Assembly (NCBI GenBank): GCA_965204165.1
Contig: OZ241969.1
Span: forward strand, 4,712,001 to 4,776,000
Origin: VYFG01 sp965204165
Lineage (GTDB): Bacteria > Pseudomonadota > Gammaproteobacteria > Arenicellales > Poriferihabitantaceae
Direction of reading: 5' to 3'
Length of the DNA stretch: 64,000 bases
Positions 61,944-64,000 of this stretch are shown piece after piece. Both the position numbers and the translations under genes were made by a program. The notes beneath the pieces were generated by a model that was given only the letters and a program-made list of their open reading frames with translations, had not been told where the DNA came from and ran no database searches. How positions within the stretch are numbered: the first letter of the stretch is position 1; each line of letters begins with the position of its first letter.

Positions 61944-62798
61944 ATGACCCCTCTACGCAAGAAAATGGTCGACGACATGGTCGTCCGCGGCCTGGCCGAG
62001 AACACCATCAAGTCCTACATCCTCGCAGTCAGAGGGCTCGCGCGCCATTATGGCCGCAGCCCCGACCGCATCGAACCCCGGGAGGTCCAGGACTACCTCC
62101 TTCACCTTCACCGAGAGCGCGGGCTGACCTGGGGCAGTTGCAACAGCTACAGACACGCCATCCGGTTCTTCTACCGTATCACCCTGGGGGTGCCCGACCC
62201 GCAGTTCTACGTGCCCGGGGCCAAGCAGCCGAAGAGGCTGCCCGAGATCCTCAACCGCGAGGAAATCGTGCGGCTGTTCTCCCTGACCGTCAACCTCAAG
62301 CACCGGGCCCTGCTGATGACCGCCTACGCCGCCGGGCTCCGGTGCAGCGAACTCACCGGTCTCCAGCCGTCCGACATCGATTCCGGCCGCATGCTCATCC
62401 GCGTGGACCAGGGCAAGGGGAACAAGGACCGCTATGTGCCCCTGTCTCCCCGACTCCTGGAGGAACTGCGCGGCTACTGGCGCCGCACCCGACCGGAGGG
62501 CTGGATGTTTCCGAGCCACATCGCGGGGCGCCGCATGAGCCGTGATGGCCCCTGGAGCATCTACCAGACGGCCAAGGAGAGGGCCGGCATCGAAAAGGGC
62601 GGCGGGATCCACTCCCTTCGCCATGCCTACGCCACGGACCTGCTCGAGGCCGGCGTCGACCTCCACGACATCCAGCGCCGGATGGGCCATACCTCCATCC
62701 GAACCACGATGCGCTACCTGCACCTGGCCCAGGGCAAGAATCAGGAGACCCCGTCTCCCCTCGACCTGCTGGAGCTCCCGGAACCGAATACCGGCTGA
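61944..62798 (+). CDS. Tyrosine recombinase, IS91-associated
   Basis: 284 aa. SAM-like N-terminal domain (MVDDMVVRGLAENTIKSYIL) and catalytic domain with AYAAGLRCSELTGLQPSDI (Arg), GKGNKDRYVPL (beta-hairpin Lys), HSLRHAYATDLLEAGVDLHD (HxxR) and RMGHTSIRTTMRYLHL (GH and the Tyr nucleophile). The ATG at 61944 has GGAG at ideal spacing. It stops 3 bp before the IS91 transposase start; such integrase genes accompany a subset of IS91-family elements. Confidence 0.88.
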   Translation: MTPLRKKMVDDMVVRGLAENTIKSYILAVRGLARHYGRSPDRIEPREVQDYLLHLHRERGLTWGSCNSYRHAIRFFYRITLGVPDPQFYVPGAKQPKRLPEILNREEIVRLFSLTVNLKHRALLMTAYAAGLRCSELTGLQPSDIDSGRMLIRVDQGKGNKDRYVPLSPRLLEELRGYWRRTRPEGWMFPSHIAGRRMSRDGPWSIYQTAKERAGIEKGGGIHSLRHAYATDLLEAGVDLHDIQRRMGHTSIRTTMRYLHLAQGKNQETPSPLDLLELPEPNTG

Positions 62799-62801
62799 CC
62801 G

Positions 62802-64000
62802 GTGCACTGCGCCAGCCATGCAGTGCCGGCCCCGCGGCCGGCGCTGGAGGTGGCCCACATCCTGCGCGCCCGGTTCGACGAATACCGCCGGGGACACCCG
62901 CTGTCGAGGCAGCAGTTCCGGGCCGCCCGGGCGATGATGGACTGCCGCACCGCCGCACTCGGGGGCTTCTCCTCCCGATGCGGCGAATGCGGCGCAACGA
63001 CCGTCCAGTACGCCTCCTGCCGCAACCGGCACTGCCCCAAGTGCCAGACCCTGGCCCAGACCCGGTGGGTCGAGGGCCAGTGCGCCCGCCTGCTCGACAT
63101 CGGCTACTGGCATGTCGTCTTCACCCTGCCGCACGACCTCAACCCCGTCGCCTCCTGCAATCCCGGCCTCGTATACGACCTCCTGTTCAAGGCCGCCTCC
63201 CGTACCCTGCTGGAGTTCGGCCGCAATCCGCGTTGGCTCGGCGGGGAGATCGGCTTCACCATGGTCCTGCACACCTGGGGGCAGAACCTCGGCCGCCACA
63301 TCCATGTACACGCCATCGTCACCGGCGGGGCCCTCGGTCCCGACCGGAAGCACTGGATACCCGCCGGATCGGGATTCCTGTTCCCCACCAGGGCACTGTC
63401 GAAGGTGTTCCGGGGCAAGTACCTCGACCTTCTCGAAAGGGCCTACCGCAGCGGGGACCTGCGCCTGCCGGGCGATCATGGGGGCGCTGATGGCGGCGAT
63501 GACGCCGCCGCCTTCCAGTGCCTGCGGACGCTGCTCCGTTCCCGGGACTGGGTGGTCTACGCCAAACCGCCATTCAACGGTCCGGCACAGGTCATGGCAT
63601 ATCTCGGGCGCTACACCCACAAGACCGCCATCTCCAACCACCGGCTGGTGGACTTCGACGGGGAGCAGGTCCGGTTCCGCTGGCGCGACTACGCCCGCGG
63701 CAACCGGCGCAGGATCATGACGCTCAATGCCGGCGAGTTCATCCGCAGGCTCCTGCTTCATGTCCTGCCGTCCGGGTTTACCCGGATCCGCCACTACGGT
63801 CTCAACGCCAACCGGGACCGGAACCGCAGGCTCGCCCTGTGCCGCGAACTCATCGGCCAGCCCGAACCGGCGCATCGTGAACCCGAATCGCCACGGGACA
63901 TGATGCTTCGCCTGACCGGCATAGACATCACACTGTGTCGGCACTGCGGGACCGGAACCCTGAGCCGGATGCGCGTCTTCAGGGCAGTGGAGACGGCGGG
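62802..64000 (+). CDS. IS91 family transposase, 3-prime end outside the window
   Basis: At least 399 aa from a GTG at 62802. An N-terminal zinc motif (CGECGATTVQYASCRNRHCP), the HUH nuclease motif HIHVHAIVTGG, WVVYAKPPFNGPAQVMAYLG and RYTHKTAISNHRLVDFDG carry the relaxase-like catalytic Tyr region, and RLTGIDITLCRHCGTGTL is a C-terminal zinc knuckle. These Y2/HUH enzymes drive rolling-circle transposition. The frame is open to the window edge. Confidence 0.88.
   Translation, partial: MHCASHAVPAPRPALEVAHILRARFDEYRRGHPLSRQQFRAARAMMDCRTAALGGFSSRCGECGATTVQYASCRNRHCPKCQTLAQTRWVEGQCARLLDIGYWHVVFTLPHDLNPVASCNPGLVYDLLFKAASRTLLEFGRNPRWLGGEIGFTMVLHTWGQNLGRHIHVHAIVTGGALGPDRKHWIPAGSGFLFPTRALSKVFRGKYLDLLERAYRSGDLRLPGDHGGADGGDDAAAFQCLRTLLRSRDWVVYAKPPFNGPAQVMAYLGRYTHKTAISNHRLVDFDGEQVRFRWRDYARGNRRRIMTLNAGEFIRRLLLHVLPSGFTRIRHYGLNANRDRNRRLALCRELIGQPEPAHREPESPRDMMLRLTGIDITLCRHCGTGTLSRMRVFRAVETA

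Overview
The window looks like a GC-rich (roughly 60 percent by eye) Gram-negative chromosome, probably a proteobacterium. It encodes two large outer-membrane beta-barrel proteins, a TbpB-like lipoprotein and several periplasmic proteins. About half of the sequence is mobile DNA: at least eleven kinds of insertion sequence plus a group II intron, many nested, truncated or present in two or three copies. Such IS expansion is often seen in host-restricted or symbiotic lineages, but that lifestyle is inference. No rRNA, tRNA or CRISPR array was found.

Layout. 1-4882: a 436-aa-transposase element (called IS-A here) interrupted by an IS1111-group element, itself interrupted by an IS1634-like element. 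4883-9104: a tight minus-strand operon (EamA exporter, SET protein, ThiF/E1-like enzyme, aspartate-carbamoyltransferase-like enzyme, CutA/YqfO-like protein, ArsR-like regulator cut by IS-A), with a palindromic operator-like site upstream. 9255-11410: a small hypothetical gene and an MFS transporter preceded by the same operator motif. 11630-15744: a VWA-protein remnant next to an AT-rich two-gene module with a giant Ser/Thr kinase. 16056-18500: a lipoprotein with a TIM-barrel-like domain and a TbpB-like C-terminus. 18705-25759: IS-A, a truncated IS1182-like element, an IS4-type transposase fused to DUF4338, a beheaded serine recombinase and a repeated zinc-ribbon protein. 25850-29997: ordinary small genes (GPP34-like, TPR, MpaB/Lcp-type oxygenase). 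30310-37611: IS1111 copy 2, an IS66 remnant, a DUF4338-ISAs1 fusion with a frameshift, and an IS-A copy.

37629-43289 and 54595-60476 are two versions of one locus: a sigma70-like promoter, a CCAGCGG heptanucleotide tract (11 and 7 units), a giant surface beta-barrel protein with a divergent passenger and a near-identical C-terminal half, then a convergent AAA-ATPase/PD-(D/E)XK gene. The second ATPase copy is cut by an IS21 element. Between the two lie an ISNCY-like element, small secreted and zinc-ribbon genes, a group II intron split by a second IS1634 copy, a full IS1182-like element and an IS110 element. The window ends in a tyrosine recombinase plus IS91-family transposase pair.

The most notable non-mobile signals are the heptamer tracts, whose copy number sets the frame between a leader ORF and the surface protein; the exporter/E1/carbamoyltransferase operon; and the kinase module. 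Gene identities rest on recognised motifs only; no database search was possible.
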